Below are positions 1 through 12,916 of a stretch of 64,000 nt of DNA, in pieces. Position 1 is the stretch's first letter, and every line of letters starts with the position of its first letter. A model generated the notes under the pieces. That model saw only the letters and a program-made list of their open reading frames with translations, was not told the DNA's origin and made no database searches. Position numbers and translations under genes: made by a program. This stretch comes from Lojkania enalia (lineage: Eukaryota; Ascomycota; Dothideomycetes; Pleosporales), in the NCBI GenBank assembly GCA_010094045.1, contig ML986611.1:1-64000 (forward strand), in the 5' to 3' direction.

Positions 1-952
1 TTTCCTTTGGTTGAGCCATAAGGTGAGATAATGGCGGAGTGGATAAGTCCTCAGACAGGACACCCAGCGCAGGATTATATGATTTTTCCGTTTAGACCGG
101 AAAGGAAAGCGTTGGTTTCGGATAGGTACCTTGTTGATGGATATCAAGAATTTACGTATTCGCATCGATGCACACGAAGGAATGAGAGAGTTCGTTATGA
201 GCTGTTTGATGTTAGTACCAGATATCCAATACAATCCAAACATAGAATGCTCATCACGTTTATTACCCTAATTATTTGCCACATTCATTCAGTACTTTTT
301 CCATTCATTTGTAGTATCGCCTCACCTATACCTACAAACAAACCCCCAACTCCACGCCAAAAAGAAAAATTCCGCTAAAATTCCCATTTCCGCAATCCGC
401 ATGCAAAGTGCCATGTTTTCAACTCCACCAATGCATACTCTTACAGGGCCGAAGAAAAACAAAAGTGATGTTTTTTTTGTTAAAAAAAAAAAAAGAAAAA
501 GCATCACAGGAGAACGGCTAATATATTTGAACCCACGAAAAACGCCGTAGGAATATTGTCCGTCCCAAAACTTTAACTTCAGCGCTTGAAGTTTTCGATA
601 TGGAAAATGGCTGATAGAAATTAGGGAATGTAAATGCCATGCTTTTTGGACTCGGACGGTCGGTTGTCTGTGGGGCTCTTGTAGGCCTTTTAGTCTGCGA
701 CGCAGGGGCCGGACGGTATTGGTATCGATCGTTGCGTAACGCTCTCGCGGGTGGATGACGCAGGAGCACCAGACCCAATCCCCTTGCTTGCCGACCTATA
801 AGACCTCACAGGCCCCCGGAGATTGCCCGGTTCTATGCTGTCTATGTGTACTCCAAACCATTTGGGGGAATCGCAAAGTTCAATCATGTACAAGAAGTAT
901 ATCTGCCATTTTTGTGTTTCGATCGGTCGTCACGGTCGTTCGCGCGGCGCGG
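1..952. other. 3' flank of the mannosyltransferase gene, no gene seen
   Basis: I see no supported gene here. Short open frames on both strands lack start context, splice structure or recognisable motifs. An A-rich run lies near 480-500. The segment is the downstream flank of the minus-strand glycosyltransferase gene that ends at 953. Confidence 0.6.
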
Positions 953-2295
953 CTAATTGAAGATCTCACCAATGTGGCGCTCGTTTTCAGGCTTCCAGGT
1001 GCCTGACAAGAAATTAGCATCAGGCTAGTGAATATATGCGTGTAACAGAAGCTGGCTCCGAGGAACATTGTATCCGTGCATTCAGGTGGCTTGCAACAGT
1101 CACACGAATACAGCGGGACGCAAACGCAATCAAACAATGTGAGTACATGGTGGGACTGGCGTTGGTCCGATGTGGACCTCTACTCACCTTCGAAATTGTG
1201 TTTCACAAAGGCCATCGGATCGTCTTCATCACCTGCGTTCATTGTCTTGATACCAGGGCTGAAACTAGTAATGGGGAGGATAATGACGTCGCCAACTTTC
1301 TTGGGGCTCTTCATGCCGGTGAAGTGCTCCCAGGTGATGTTGCCCTTGCTCGAGGTCATGTCGAAGTAGTCTGGATTGTTGAAGAATTCGAAAATGGTGT
1401 CGGTCCAGAGAGCCGGGCCTGTGAACTCTATGATGCCCTTGTGGTCCTTGTTCAGCCTGTTGTCGGCTTTTCGCTTCAGAGTCTCCTGTGTGATGTTCGC
1501 GACCACGTCGACGAGGACTGGGTGTCCTGGCTTCGCTTGGATGGTCCACTGGCAGAACTGGATGCGGCGAGAATACCAGTCGGCCCAATCCGGGCGGTCC
1601 GGGTCTGCTTCGATGCCAATGACCATGCCGTAGGTATTGGTGGGGACATCGGCGGGAATCCAGTCTGCCGCGCTCTTCAATGCAGCCGTGTCAATGTCCG
1701 AGTAGATGCCACCACGGGCGAGTAGGATGAGATAGCGAAAGAAGTCGGCTTTGAGGACGGGGAGTGGAAGGGCATGGTAGGCTTCTAGCACCTCAGGGAC
1801 GGAGGCATACAGGTGCCGGATCAGATGCACAGCGACCTGGTCGGTAATTACCTCATGCACAAAGGACGGGTGCTGGATGGTCCAGCTCGCCTCCGCCTCG
1901 CGGAACATTTCGTCAAACTCGCCCTGTTGCGGGGTATACTTCCATGTCTGCCAGATGTAGGCCGGGAACTTGGCCTCGACGTCGTAGGGGAATTGGTACT
2001 GCAATTGCTGCTTCAGCGGCTTCTTTCGCAGGTCTTCTAGACTTATTTGCGTCTTCGGCTTCTTGACCGACGCATCAGGCGTGTTGAAGGCCTTGTCGGC
2101 GGACTGGGTCGGTTCCTGCTTGGGGGGTTGCTGCGGCTGCGGCTTCGGCTTGGTGAGCGACGCGGGCTTGGGCAAGTCGTTGGCATTCTTGAAATTTGCA
2201 GGTGGCGGGTTGCTCGACGAGTGGTGGGACCGGAAGACGAAAAAGAGCGTCAGAAGGCCGAGCGCGAGGACGATGGCCTTTCGGAAGGAAAGCAT
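953..2295 (-). CDS. OCH1-like alpha-1,6-mannosyltransferase (GT32 family)
   Basis: This 385-aa protein has two exons, 2295-1188 and 1002-953, joined across a 185-nt intron with a GTGAGT donor and CAG acceptor. Splicing replaces an early stop with a short tail (WKPENERHIG) typical of fungal Och1-like proteins. The start at 2295 places a type II signal anchor at residues 7-21 directly behind a short basic cytosolic end. A Pro/Lys/Gln-rich stem of about 80 residues follows, then the catalytic domain. The DxD motif that binds Mn2+ and nucleotide-sugar is D200-I-D202, inside a GGIYSDID block. Family members sit in the Golgi and start outer-chain mannosylation of N-glycans. The substrate here is inferred from the family. 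A frame open upstream to 2691 would add 132 low-complexity residues in front of the anchor and was not used. Confidence 0.9.
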
Positions 2296-2777
2296 GGCGG
2301 CCAGACGCAAGCTAGCTGTGGCCGGCGGGCGAGCGAGTGAGAGAGGGAGGAGTGGAGGGAGGAGCGAAGAGGGAGAGCCTGACCTGAGGCTCGATGCACA
2401 GGGAGGAGAGGTGTGGATAATGGCAACCTTTTGGATGTACTGTAACAAAGAGGGAAAACGGCGCGGGAGGGCTGGATGCGGATGTATATAATTTGTCGGA
2501 GAGCCCCCCCCCCTGTTGCAGGACGTGGTCTGAGCAGAGTCGAGTCGAATCGAGCTCCGGGGGCTGGGACGGGCGCGGGTGGGCCGGTGCGCGGGTTGCG
2601 AAGAACCCTGGGAAAGGGAGGGAGGATGCTCGTTTCGGGGAAAATGTGAGGTCCTTATCAACAGCCGCAGGCCTTGGGTCGCACACGCCAAGCCAGGCAG
2701 CGACTCGTGCGCTCGGAGCGGGACGGCTTTGGCAGTCGTTTGGAGAGGAAACGAGCGGTGGAAGCGAGGAATTGGTA

Positions 2778-2812
2778 GAATGCAAAAGGGAATGCAAAAG
2801 GGAATGCAAAAG
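2778..2812. repeat. 12-bp direct repeat, three tandem copies
   Basis: The unit GAATGCAAAAGG occurs three times back to back, with the last copy slightly diverged. It lies about 500 bp upstream of the mannosyltransferase start. It looks like a simple local expansion, and any regulatory role is conjecture. Confidence 0.8.
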
Positions 2813-5732
2813 AGCGGAAGTAGTTGGGAAGGGTGATGCGGGATGTGAGAAAGCGAAAAGCAGCAGCAGGGCGTGGCTGTTTGGAGAGGGCGGTTTCAGC
2901 ATGCGCTAAGAACTGGCGATCCAAGCAACGATGTCCCTGATAGAAAATAAAAGGCTTGGGAGCGAACTCCTGACCGACGGTATGCACTTATGGACTGCAC
3001 TTGTAGGGCTAGAGCGAGCGTATGGACGGTCAGGCGGTGTTCAGCCGTCTATGTAATCTTGTTGCTATAGTCGGCGCCAGCAGCGATGATGCCAATGGCC
3101 ACCAGCTGCGCCCGCGACATGTACTCGGCTCGTTCGTATCCATGGATACGTATGTAGGTATGGACGGAGTAGTTAGCAGAACGATGGAGGGCCCAGCGAA
3201 TGAAGGCGCGCATTTGGGGGCTCGCTAGCTAGCTGACTGGGCCACGCGTTGATTATACGAGGCCACAGATCTGGCATCGTGCTGCCGGCGTCATCTCGTC
3301 GGCCCTGCTCCGTTCGGCTTTGCTCCGTCCTGCCGTGCCTGCTCTGCCCTTATCTCGTCTGGATCATGCACTTTGCTCTGCACTATTGCATTGTTGCAGT
3401 CCCGCTCCAACTGAGCAGAGCGGACTTGGTCGATGGCCTCCAACCATACTAAGGCGGCCGGGACAGAGAGGCTCGGAGGGCTGAAACAGAGCAAAGCCAA
3501 GCACCCTAATGCTGCATGCGGCTTAGGGCTCCCGGGCCAGCATGGCGCAATTTTTAGCACGCCCACTCCGGCCTCGTCGTCGTTGGTTCTCGAGACATGC
3601 CCTCACGGCACCGCGGACGAGAGTATGCGCTCTCTAGGACTACATTCCAAACCGCGCCGCTTCCCCACCGCCGCCGCATCCACGCCATCTACGACCATTC
3701 CAGCCTGGCGCTCGTCGTTGCCATCGAGCGCAGGCCAATGGCACCCGTAGCAGGCTGTTTCGCCTCTTGCTCGCCCTCTCGCACGGGGCAACACGCCGGG
3801 TGTTGACTGGTCCAGCCGCTCCTACGCTCTCCGGATCTCGCGCCTGCTATACATCATCATCATAATCACCACTGTCATCATGATCAGTCAGGCCAGGCCG
3901 TTTAGGAATCTGCGACTCACCACTGCCACTGCCACTGCCACGGCGGCTGCCACTCGCCCCCGAGCTCCTCTCTCTGATGGCTCCAGGCTGGCCACGACTC
4001 CACCTCCACCGTCCAGCTCCCCGTCGCCGCCGTAGTCAGACGCCGCTCATTGCTCCTCCACCTCCGTCCCCGTGCCCCTCAACCGTCATCATTTCAGTTA
4101 TTAATATCTTCCTACACTAGCAAGAGCTCCTGTCCGCCGTGCGCTATGTACCAGCTCTTCCCGCGGCCATCCTCTGGGCCTGCGACACGACGGCCGCTCC
4201 GGGCCGCTGCCACAGTCCACCCACTCTCTCTGCATCGCCGGCCAACGGCCTCCGAGGCCTCAACCCGCTCAAGCTGGAGCGATCGGCGCCGGTAATATCT
4301 GAGCCGCATCGGAGAGTACGCGTTCTCATCTACCGCCCAGCTAATTTTCCGATCCCCTCACCCGCCTGCTTTGCCCATCCTCATCTACCATAATACCATG
4401 CGTTGCTCATGCCTCTTGTCGTGCTTCCGTCGCTGCATCATGGGCTGTCAACAACAGCCAGTCGCCCCGCCTCGCCTCCCCTCCGATCCTACTTATCGCA
4501 TGCACTGTTGCCTTTGTCGATTGCCATCCCACTCGACTGACCGGGATCCCATTCCTGCCTATCGCTTTCCTTCTCCACTTTCCCATGGGCTGCCTCCCCG
4601 AATTAACCTGATACGACCTATTTGCAGGTGTCATGTCAACCAAGCTTCTTCACCTAACGTGAGCATGCCTCTGAAAACCGCTGCTCATGCAGATCCTAGC
4701 CATCTCCACAAACCGTTCGCGTCCAGACTGACGTGTTCTCGACCTGAAATCCCTGTCCGCTGTCTTGACTTCAGGTTCTGTCGCAGCCTCGTCATGCCCA
4801 AACCAAGCACACATGCCCGCCTGAGCCGCCCAGGTTTCAAAATGCCCCGAGGCATCGAATCTCAGGCTCGAAGCTTCCGTCATGCAAATCAGACTCGGCA
4901 CGTCTCGTATGCACTACAAGACTTCCAGATCTAGTAAAACAGATCCCGAACATAGGGTCCCGCGTGATGACAGCCCGATTCCGCAAACACTTTTGTTTGG
5001 ACACAAATGTCTCACCTCCATGTCTTTTAAAATAGGCCGTGTCTAGATCTACACTCTGCTAGTACCGAATAGTGAGGCGGGATACCAGATATGGCCATCT
5101 CTCGCTGATTTATCGTGCGACGTAGAGGCAGATTGTCTCTCCACTTTAGGAGAAGAAACAGACAATAATCTCTGGCCTCTGGGACCATGAGTACGCGTTT
5201 CCATCAGGTCCGTGATGCGAGTGCGGAGCGTCCCTTACGATCCGAACGGCCAACGGGCCCTAATCTAAGGGGTTTCGCAATACATTGTGCGATTCTGTGG
5301 TTGCATGGCCGAGTCGGCGAGGCCCATTTTGGGCAACCGTTTCGCTTCCTTCGAAAAATACCATACCTTCGATCTACGGAAAATCTCCGGGTGACTGACT
5401 AACACTATAGAGTGAATCTGCATAGGCAATTGTTGAGTGGATATGAATTGCATTCCACTGGATAGCGAAAACCGTCTTAAGCCATCCATCGCGTTCAGCG
5501 CCGGGTAGTCGCTACTATCACCCCTGAAAATTATCGGGCGTATTTAACTAGTACAGACATAGACATAGGTATCTAACCTCCCACCTTGTCCGCAGAGGTT
5601 TGTACACAGTGCAATAGACGTCACATCACTCCCGTGCTCGCGCACCGCACCACTCATCTTGATCCCTCCCCTTCCGCTACCACCCCCAACAGTAATACCT
5701 ACATGACAAGTGCAATATTGCCTTGGAAATGG

Positions 5733-5750
5733 TTTTTTTTTTTTTTTTTT
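5733..5750. repeat. Poly-T tract of 18 nt
   Basis: An uninterrupted run of T follows a TGGAAATGG stretch in non-coding DNA. It is a microsatellite-type homopolymer, and its length is prone to sequencing error. Confidence 0.8.
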
Positions 5751-6376
5751 CTAATCTCTACATCCATACTTCCATGCATCGTATCCGGTGCAAGATTGCC
5801 GCGCCCCGCACGCGCCATACCGCTTTCCGAGAAATCGATATTTCTGACTGAGCAACGGGGGTACGAGGATGCGATAACGATTTTTGAGAGTGAGGTGGTT
5901 GGGACAGGGAGATAAGAGTCAGAGCTTCGAGGGAACTGGATTGGATGGAGTAAGTAGTATGATGTGATCTAAACGTATGGTGATGTGTGGGATTTGTTTT
6001 TTTTAATAGGTAGGGAAGGGGATTCATGCGATTGGATCGAGTGTACTGTGTATCGGATACAGGGTTTGATATTCTTGGAAGAGCATATTTGCAGACTTTA
6101 TGATCAATCATCAGTATCTGCTAGCCATAGTCCCCACGGGTGCGTCTCCCTCATCCAATCCCCATCCTATGCTTCATATCTCTCGTCTTTAGCCATATAG
6201 CTAAATAACCCATAAGCCCCTTAATGAATCAAAAAAAAAAATTTCCTTAAATCCCCTAAACGGGTTCACACATATTAGCGAAATAACCCAAAGTTCAGTT
6301 CTTCATTCATCCATTGTTTGTAACATATCTCAATTCCCTTCTCCACAACTCCCATCACATTTTCATAGACGTAGGT

Positions 6377-8285
6377 CTACGCCCCACCGCTCCTCAACCC
6401 GGCATCTCCAGACCCAGGCTCCCAGCCATAATCCACACAAATCCATTTGCCCTTTCCTTTCGCTCTAAGCGCTAGGAGCGTGCTCGCTACAGCTCTCGCC
6501 GTTTTCTCTCTTTCGACCCAGGTGTTGACCGTGGCGCCGGCCTCGTTGAATATGCTTTCGTCGTGTGGGAACCTTGCAGCTATGGCATTATTCCTCAAGC
6601 TTCCAGCTGTCCTCCCGAACCTAGTGTTCTTGACCCTTTGACTCACGCTATTGCTCTTCAACCCATCGCCCACCCCCTCCTCCTCTATCCGTTCCCTCGC
6701 CCGCTCCATTCTTCTCAGCCACCCCAACAACTGCACCGGAATAACGCCCGCCGGCATCCTCATAATAGCCCTCTGATCCACGGGAATCCATCCTTGAAAC
6801 AAATTCACATATTCGATCTGGCACCAAGCACCATTCCAATCCGGGCCCGGCGGGGCTTGAGCGTATATCCAACCCTCCTCCCCTTCCCTTTCCGCCGCAT
6901 CAAATCTCGTGTTATCTCCCGCACCCGCCCCTGGCCCTGCGCCTAGCTCCTCGCTGTGGCCCCACACTAGTGCCCGCACCCAGGTGCAACCCTCCAGATC
7001 CAGCCACCTTAACGAATACATATTCAAGCTAAGCCTGCGCAGGATATTGGCCGCCTCGGCCCAGTCGTCGTCGAGGCGCGAGTAGAAATGCGAGCCGCCG
7101 AGCGCGACGGTGGAGTGTTTGGAGATCATGGATGTGGTGGCTGCGTTGGGGGTTATAGAAGGGGTGGGCCAGTAGGCGAGCGAGAGGTGTGTTAGTGTGC
7201 GCAGGTTGGCCGAGAGAGAGAGGAGGGTAGTCCATGATGCTATGGCGCCGGGGTGTGCGAGAGAGAGGCGGGTGAGGGATGGGAAGAATGGGACGGAGGG
7301 CGCAGGAGAGGGTTGTGGGAGACCGGGTTCAGGTTCGGGCTCGTCGTCCCAGGATTCGGCGATCGGGACTGAGGGGTGCTGGGTGACGGGCGACGTGTCT
7401 AGAGAGAGAGTTTTTAGGGTTTTGATTAAGGGTGCGCTAGGGAAGGAGCGCGAGAGGGATTTTTGGAGATCCGTAAGAGTTAAATGTGGGTTTAGGAGGT
7501 TGGTAAGGTCAAGGAGGCGGATTTCTTCGGATCCGGTGCTGTTTTCTATTTCCTTGTCGTTTGAGAAGAGGATCTTAAAGGACTTGAAGTCTACGCAGTC
7601 CCTTGGCGCGTATAAAGATAGATAGCTCAGCAAAGCCTCTTTGAGCGGGATCGGAAGGGTGGGTAGGTAGTATTGTTCGTATTCGACCAGCTCCTCCCAG
7701 TGTAGAGTAAGGGTCTTCAGACAGGAATGTACGAGACTCGGTATCTGAGGTAGACGCTGTGATGGTGAGATGTCTGAAGTTAGGGCGCTCAAAACTTTCG
7801 AATCGTTGCATGGAGGGAGCTATGCGTACCTTAAACTCGTCATCATGCACCCTTGCCAGCGGGCCGAAGCTCCCTACTCGTCCCTCTTCGCCCATCCATT
7901 TTCTATTCAAACCCCGTATATAATCTGGCGCATTCCGAATGCTTCTCAGCCAGCTTGTTGGCGCGGCTGGACCCGGGGGTGGCCGTGTGCCTGCTCGCGG
8001 TCGCGTCCGAGAACCTGGCTTCGGGGGTGGAGCGTCAACCTCTGCCATTTGCAAGATTCGACGGAGTTCAGGGGGTACGGTACGTCTTGTTACCACTTCT
8101 ATGACTTCATCGCGCCGCTCCGAAGTAGTTCTAGGCGCCTGTTCACGTCGCAGCTGCTGGATGCGTTCGTTGACGGTCTGGGGCGCGGCCTGCGCGGAGG
8201 AGCTAGATGACTTAAAAGTTTGGAGCGAGGGATGGATATACGAGGGCTTTGTGCGGCTGTAGGCGGGTGTGTGTTTCTTGGGCAT
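6377..8285 (-). CDS. Conserved fungal protein of unknown function (MPKKH N-terminus)
   Basis: This 611-aa protein has two exons, 8285-7830 and 7756-6377, with a 73-nt intron (GTACGC donor, CAG acceptor) in phase 0. I recognise the general layout of a conserved ascomycete protein. It has a basic MPKKH start and a Ser-rich stretch. Next is a block of the type NERIQQLRREQ and ...RTVPPELRRILQ, then a proline-rich linker. A leucine-rich second half begins with a SLVHSCLKTL-type segment. Residues 330-450 contain Leu-rich segments (LTRLSLAHPG, LTHLSLAYW, LRWLDLEG) that read like irregular leucine-rich repeats. Database members are sometimes labelled tafazzin, which the sequence does not support because no acyltransferase HX4D motif is seen. 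No function can be assigned. The neighbour across the divergent promoter is the STAND-type/Zn2Cys6 protein at 9161. Confidence 0.85.
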
Positions 8286-9160
8286 GATACAATCTCGGTC
8301 AGGAGATTGGATTAGGCCCGCTGTCGAAGGAGGCTGTTGGCTGCTTTTGAGATGTGAGTGGGTTGATCAATGGCTTGCCCGAGCAATGAGTCAGGCGGAG
8401 ATGGTACGGCGTTAAGCAGACAATGGTTTTATTGGTCTGCCTGGCTCACGAAGGAGGAGCGGGATTCGAGGAGGAAGAGCGGCTCTGCGATTGAAAGCCC
8501 CCGCGTCTGTTAAGATGTGGTTTGAGGAGCATGGGCGCCATGGGCGAAGCATCGTCATAGCGCTACTCGTTCCTGCGGCCGCACCGCCTGGGCACGTGCT
8601 GTGGCGCTTTCCGGCGGACCCCTTAGTCCTGCTACATTCTCAACACCAGTCGGGCTGATGAACGCAATGAATGATATTGGTTGTACCTAGCGATCCTCTA
8701 TGCACTCACTCAACTAGAACTAGAGGCCTACAGACTAGTATCCATTTCAATAATGCATGCAGCAGATAAGGCTGTCTCTTGGAATCCCTTTGAAGCCCAC
8801 AATATTGTGTCTTGATCTTTGCGTTTTACATCTTCACATCATTCCATGGTCATTGCTTTTCTTGCGAACTGAAGACGTTGCCTGAGGCTGGGGAGGGTCT
8901 TACAGACCCGACATGCTCAGAATGTGGCTTGCACAGCACAGCCCCTGACTGGTATTTCAATTGTATGCTCCCCCCCAGCCTTTCGTCAGTCTCTAGCATG
9001 TCCCCTCTCCCGCATTCACGGATTCCTTTGGATTGACTTAATCGGACACTCTTCCTTCCATCATGCACCGCATTAGCTTTTGAACCCTGGCGCCAATTTT
9101 CGTCAGGCTGCCTTGCGCCCTGCCTCGTTCAGCTCCACTCCAATGAAATGAGCGTTCGTC
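8286..9160. promoter_or_regulatory. Divergent intergenic region between genes starting at 8285 and 9161
   Basis: This 875-bp spacer must hold the 5' regions of two divergently transcribed genes. A CACGTG hexamer lies near 8593. I see no convincing open frame in it. No factor can be named from sequence alone. Confidence 0.5.
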
Positions 9161-12100
9161 ATGGCCGAACTTTTGGGCTTAGCAGCTAGCATCATCCAAA
9201 TAGCTGGTTTCGGCGCCGAGGTTTCCACCACTTTATACAATTACATTGGTTCCGCCACCCGCGCCGATCAAGAGATTGGCGATATAGCCGAAGACGTGCA
9301 ACTTACAGCCAATGCCCTCGACAGCGTGGGCAGGATCTTCGAAACTGAGGACGCAAAACATGTAGTCTCGAAAAAGGCAATCGAGGACGCAAACAACCTG
9401 ATTAAGAGATGTGAGGCGGTCTTTGGTGAGATTCATGGGGTTATTAATAAGAGAAGAAAGGTGGGTAGGGATGGAAAAAGAAGTCTAAGTGCGCTAGGGA
9501 AGTTCGCCTGGCCGCTGAAGGAACAGAGGGTCGAACTGCTGCGGAGGCGACTGGAGAGCTTGAAGAATAGCCTTATTTTGTTATTTCACGTCCTTCAATT
9601 TGCGAATGGACAAGCAAGAGGGTATGTAGGCTTACAAGTTCTATCGACTACTCGGCTTATTGGTGAAGCAGGCAACTGGAAAGGAGCACGCTGGAGAAGG
9701 AACGCGAGAACATCCGTCGGCTACATCAGCTCCAGCAGGATTCCTTCAAGAGTCTGAAAGCTTTGGAGAACAAGCTCGGCAATGTGTCCCTTGATGATGG
9801 AGAAACTCTTCATGGTTCCAGTCCAGCTTCACGAGTCCCTACTATTGATTTCATGACACGTCAGCCTTCGAAGGACGAAGAAATTACATCAGCAAAGGAC
9901 GTCGCCGGCAAAAATAGCTCACAAACTCAGAGCACGGCTGCTGAGGATTTGACGCCCTCTGATGATGATGATTCAACAGTCACAGATGAAGAAGGGGACC
10001 TTGTCACAATGACTGAGCTGGCTAACTGTGCAAAACACGTTCAGCGGTTGCTTACGAGCATATCTATGCTCCAACAGACATTCAACGCTGCGCAGCCATC
10101 TAGACGACACCGCAAGACTAAGCTACGTAAGCTCTATCGCGGGTTCTGCCAGGAATTCGAGTCGGAGCTACTTTTAAAATGTGATTCTCATGGCTCGATT
10201 CCGAAGTCACTCTCAGATCCCCGGCGACAGTCATGGTTGCAGAACATTCCCACCCAACCTCCAATACAGGCTAGCGAGATGGCGTTCGAAGAGACGCCCG
10301 AACGCGAGTCAGATAATATGTTACAAGATGCGGTAGCCGTAGGTACTGACGCGCTTGGCGTCGAGTCCGCCTATCTAGACTGGAAAGAGATGAACGAGCG
10401 AAAGTATATGGGACCTACAACTAAATCCCCATCTCCGGTCCGGATTTTGGATGAAGGTCGAAAGGAGTTCGTTGTGAATGAGCTAAATTCGAAATCATAT
10501 GAAATAACTCCTCAGTCACTTAATCTCGTACGCGCTGCTGCTACGTCTGCTGGGGAAGGGCTGAAGAACGAAGAGCTCCGGAGTAGTGGCGGTTTAGATT
10601 ATCTTAGACAAGAAGAAGGCACGAAATCTCCGGCTCAGTCGCCTTTCACTGTTGAGTACCCCTCTCCTGGTCTTGAATTAAACCGCACTAGAACTTCTTC
10701 GGACTGGTCTTTCTTTTATCCATCGCAACTCCAATATCCAGAGGAACTCGCAAATATTCGAATAGGAGAAAGCCTAATGTCTTTCAGGTCCGAAGATGAC
10801 CATGTGCTCAAGGGTTTCGACTCCGGCTCTTTCGGTGACGACGAAGACAAAGAGCCAGACGAACTTGACGATGTTCGTCCAAACAGCATGCATATCCTCA
10901 ATTTCAGGGTGGGGAGTCGCAAAAGGAAACATACACTGGAACCATTAGAAGGCCCCTCAATGACAAAGATTCCCAGAGAGGAGACTTTTACACACCACTC
11001 AATTATAGCTGATTCTGGTCCCACTGTCCTTGTAACCCATACACTGGAATCATTAGAAGGCCCCTCAATGACAAAGATTCCCAGAGAGGAGACTTTTACA
11101 CACCACTCAATTATAGCTGACTCTGGTCCCACTGTCCCTGTAACCCATACACCCTCTAGTCCAATCTTGGTCGTTGAAAAGGATCCAACGGTCTCAGCTA
11201 GCGGTCGCCGACTTGATATAGAGGTAAGCTGTCAAAATTCGTCTCGGAACTAAAAAGTTCATCTAACCACTGACTAAGGCACAGCTATTTACACCCATCC
11301 AGTCTCCAGCCGTTACTCTTGAACTTGAGTCGGGGATACCAGATTTTACGGGCTTTCTAGGGGCGTATTTTAGCCCATTGACGTCACCGGCACTGAACGC
11401 CCAAGAGTACCAGGACGAGAATAAGGAGAAGGCCAACACGCCCGATTGCGATCATTCGCATTTTTCAGGATTCTACAATGGGACTACGTCAAATACCACT
11501 AGTGTTGGAGTCACTGGAGCTGGTTCCGTCATAAAGACTTGGTTGAAAGAGGACACGGCTGAAGAGAGCTCGCAAGATATCAAGGCCGAGGACAAGCTAC
11601 AATTGGCGCCGTCAGCTCTCTGGTCAACTAGACCATCAAATTATACAGAAGCTCGACGCTCCCAAAGGAAATCGTTCTTAGAATGTGTTTCCTGTAGAAG
11701 CAAACACGTCGAATGCGATGGCACTATGCCATGCTCTCGCTGCGAAGCTGAGGGGCTAAATTGCGCCTTTGCAAAGTCTCCTAACAGACGCCGATCGCCG
11801 GCGAAGACTAAACAGGTATCCTGGGAACCCTGCTCTCCTGACTCAGTGTTGCCCCACACAATGAATGAATCCGCCTTATACCCTCCTACCAAATCGGCCC
11901 CGCTTCTCTGTCCTCTACCAACTGTTACTTCACAAGAAATACAAGAATATCGACAGATGCCGCCACCAAGTCAGGCGGTAGCGCCCGATGTTGAATTATG
12001 TAATGATCTTCTCCATCAGAACCTTGACCAAATAAAGGCGGAAGGAAAAGAGATTATGGACCCCTTCCAAGCTCGATCGGAAATCCGGCGTCGGCAGCAG

Positions 12101-12916
12101 GAATTTGATAGGACATATTTTCAAGCAGAAGCCACAGCATCCTGTAGACGAGGGAGCAGTCATTCTTGCATAAAAAGAGTTGAAAATCCCCGGAGCAGGC
12201 CTATTCGTATGGCAAGAGTTCAAAATTCCTGGAGTCCGAAAGGTGGCTCTAAAGATCGAGAAGTGGCTCGCGTCAACGAGTCAGCCGGGCAGAAGGCAGA
12301 GCGGGAATTGCTATTTGCATCGCTAAAGAAGAATACACAATTCAGTCTTAGCGCAAATATTCCAGATAATGGACGGCTGCATAGGGGGCGCATCCCTGAT
12401 GTACCCACCAGAGAGAGCGACGAAGGATCAGATAGTGCTATGGGTCAAGACAATACTAACATGGGCCGGGATTGGGATCTCGTCCACCGAGTACAGCCCC
12501 TTGATAACAAAACATTCCACAAAATCAATTTGCACCAAGATCTAGAGCATCGCGGGTCCCTCATGAAGGCAAGCGATCGAACCCGAGCTCATCGAAACGC
12601 GTCACACAAGTTACGCGTCGAAAGAGAAAACCGTATGCGCAAAACTTATGCTCGGCAATTTGAGCGAAGAGTTAGCTGTGACGAGCAATATTGGACTAGC
12701 TTTAATGAAGATGGCACGCAAGGACAGTACAATAAAAGTGGTGTTGTAGATGGCGAGACTCTTCAAACCTCTGATGTTGTGCTAGGGACTCTGAGGGGAG
12801 AAAATGGGGATAGAGCTGTGGGGGCACGTAGAGGAAATGCAGGGAGTGATTTAAAAACGAAAGATATTGTGGATATTTTGTTGGAGCAGTGGACGGTGCC
12901 TCCTGCGGTGTCATAG
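9161..12916 (+). CDS. STAND-type N-terminal domain protein with a mid-protein Zn2Cys6 domain
   Basis: This 1214-aa protein has three exons: 9161-9621, 9672-11223 and 11285-12916. The introns are 50 and 61 nt (GTATGT...CAG and GTAAGC...CAG), and phases match exactly. Residues 1-155 are helical and begin MAELLGLAASIIQIAGFGAEV. They resemble the N-terminal domain of fungal STAND/NLR-like proteins, and a charged coiled coil follows. Residues 805-831 form a complete Zn2Cys6 cluster (C-x2-C-x6-C-x5-C-x2-C-x6-C) flanked by basic residues, as in fungal binuclear-zinc DNA-binding domains. The rest is low-complexity and charged. The C-terminus ends in a short hydrophobic motif (DIVDILLEQW). A zinc cluster in the middle of a long protein is unusual, because it is normally N-terminal. 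The role is unknown; a nuclear regulator tied to a signalling-type domain is inference. An in-frame 36-residue duplication is listed separately. Confidence 0.8.
10933..11148 (+). repeat. In-frame 108-bp tandem duplication inside the coding region
   Basis: Two adjacent 108-bp copies (10933-11040 and 11041-11148) differ at only a few bases. They encode two consecutive 36-residue units of the type LEGPSMTKIPREETFTHHS. The length is a multiple of three, so the frame is kept. The high identity suggests a recent event or ongoing homogenisation. Confidence 0.9.

Larger units (their letters stand above)
2296..6376. other. Long intergenic region, GC-rich then mixed, no supported gene
   Basis: About 4 kb without a gene I can defend. 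Open frames around 2493-2909, 4371-4934 and 5586-5915 are short and compositionally biased, and they overlap frames open on the other strand. The part next to 2296 probably holds the promoter and 5' UTR of the mannosyltransferase. A 12-bp triplet repeat and an 18-nt poly-T tract are listed separately. Pyrimidine-rich stretches at 3600-4500 could be UTR or a non-coding transcript, but nothing in the sequence proves it. Confidence 0.5.

Noticed and set aside
1036..1725. 229-codon plus-strand frame
   Set aside because: It is antisense to the glycosyltransferase coding sequence, with composition expected of a shadow frame.
2296..2691. N-terminal extension of the mannosyltransferase by 132 residues
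   Set aside because: The extension is low-complexity Pro/Ser/Arg and would place the Golgi anchor far inside the protein. The ATG at 2295 gives the normal type II layout.
4371..4934. 187-codon plus-strand ORF
   Set aside because: It is Cys/Pro/Arg/Ser-rich with no motif and frames open opposite it. It looks like pyrimidine-rich non-coding DNA.
5286..5370. tRNA-like string GCATGGCCGAGTCGGCGAGG
   Set aside because: It resembles the 5' part of a tRNA-Ser/Leu, but no acceptor stem partner or T-loop follows at the right distance.
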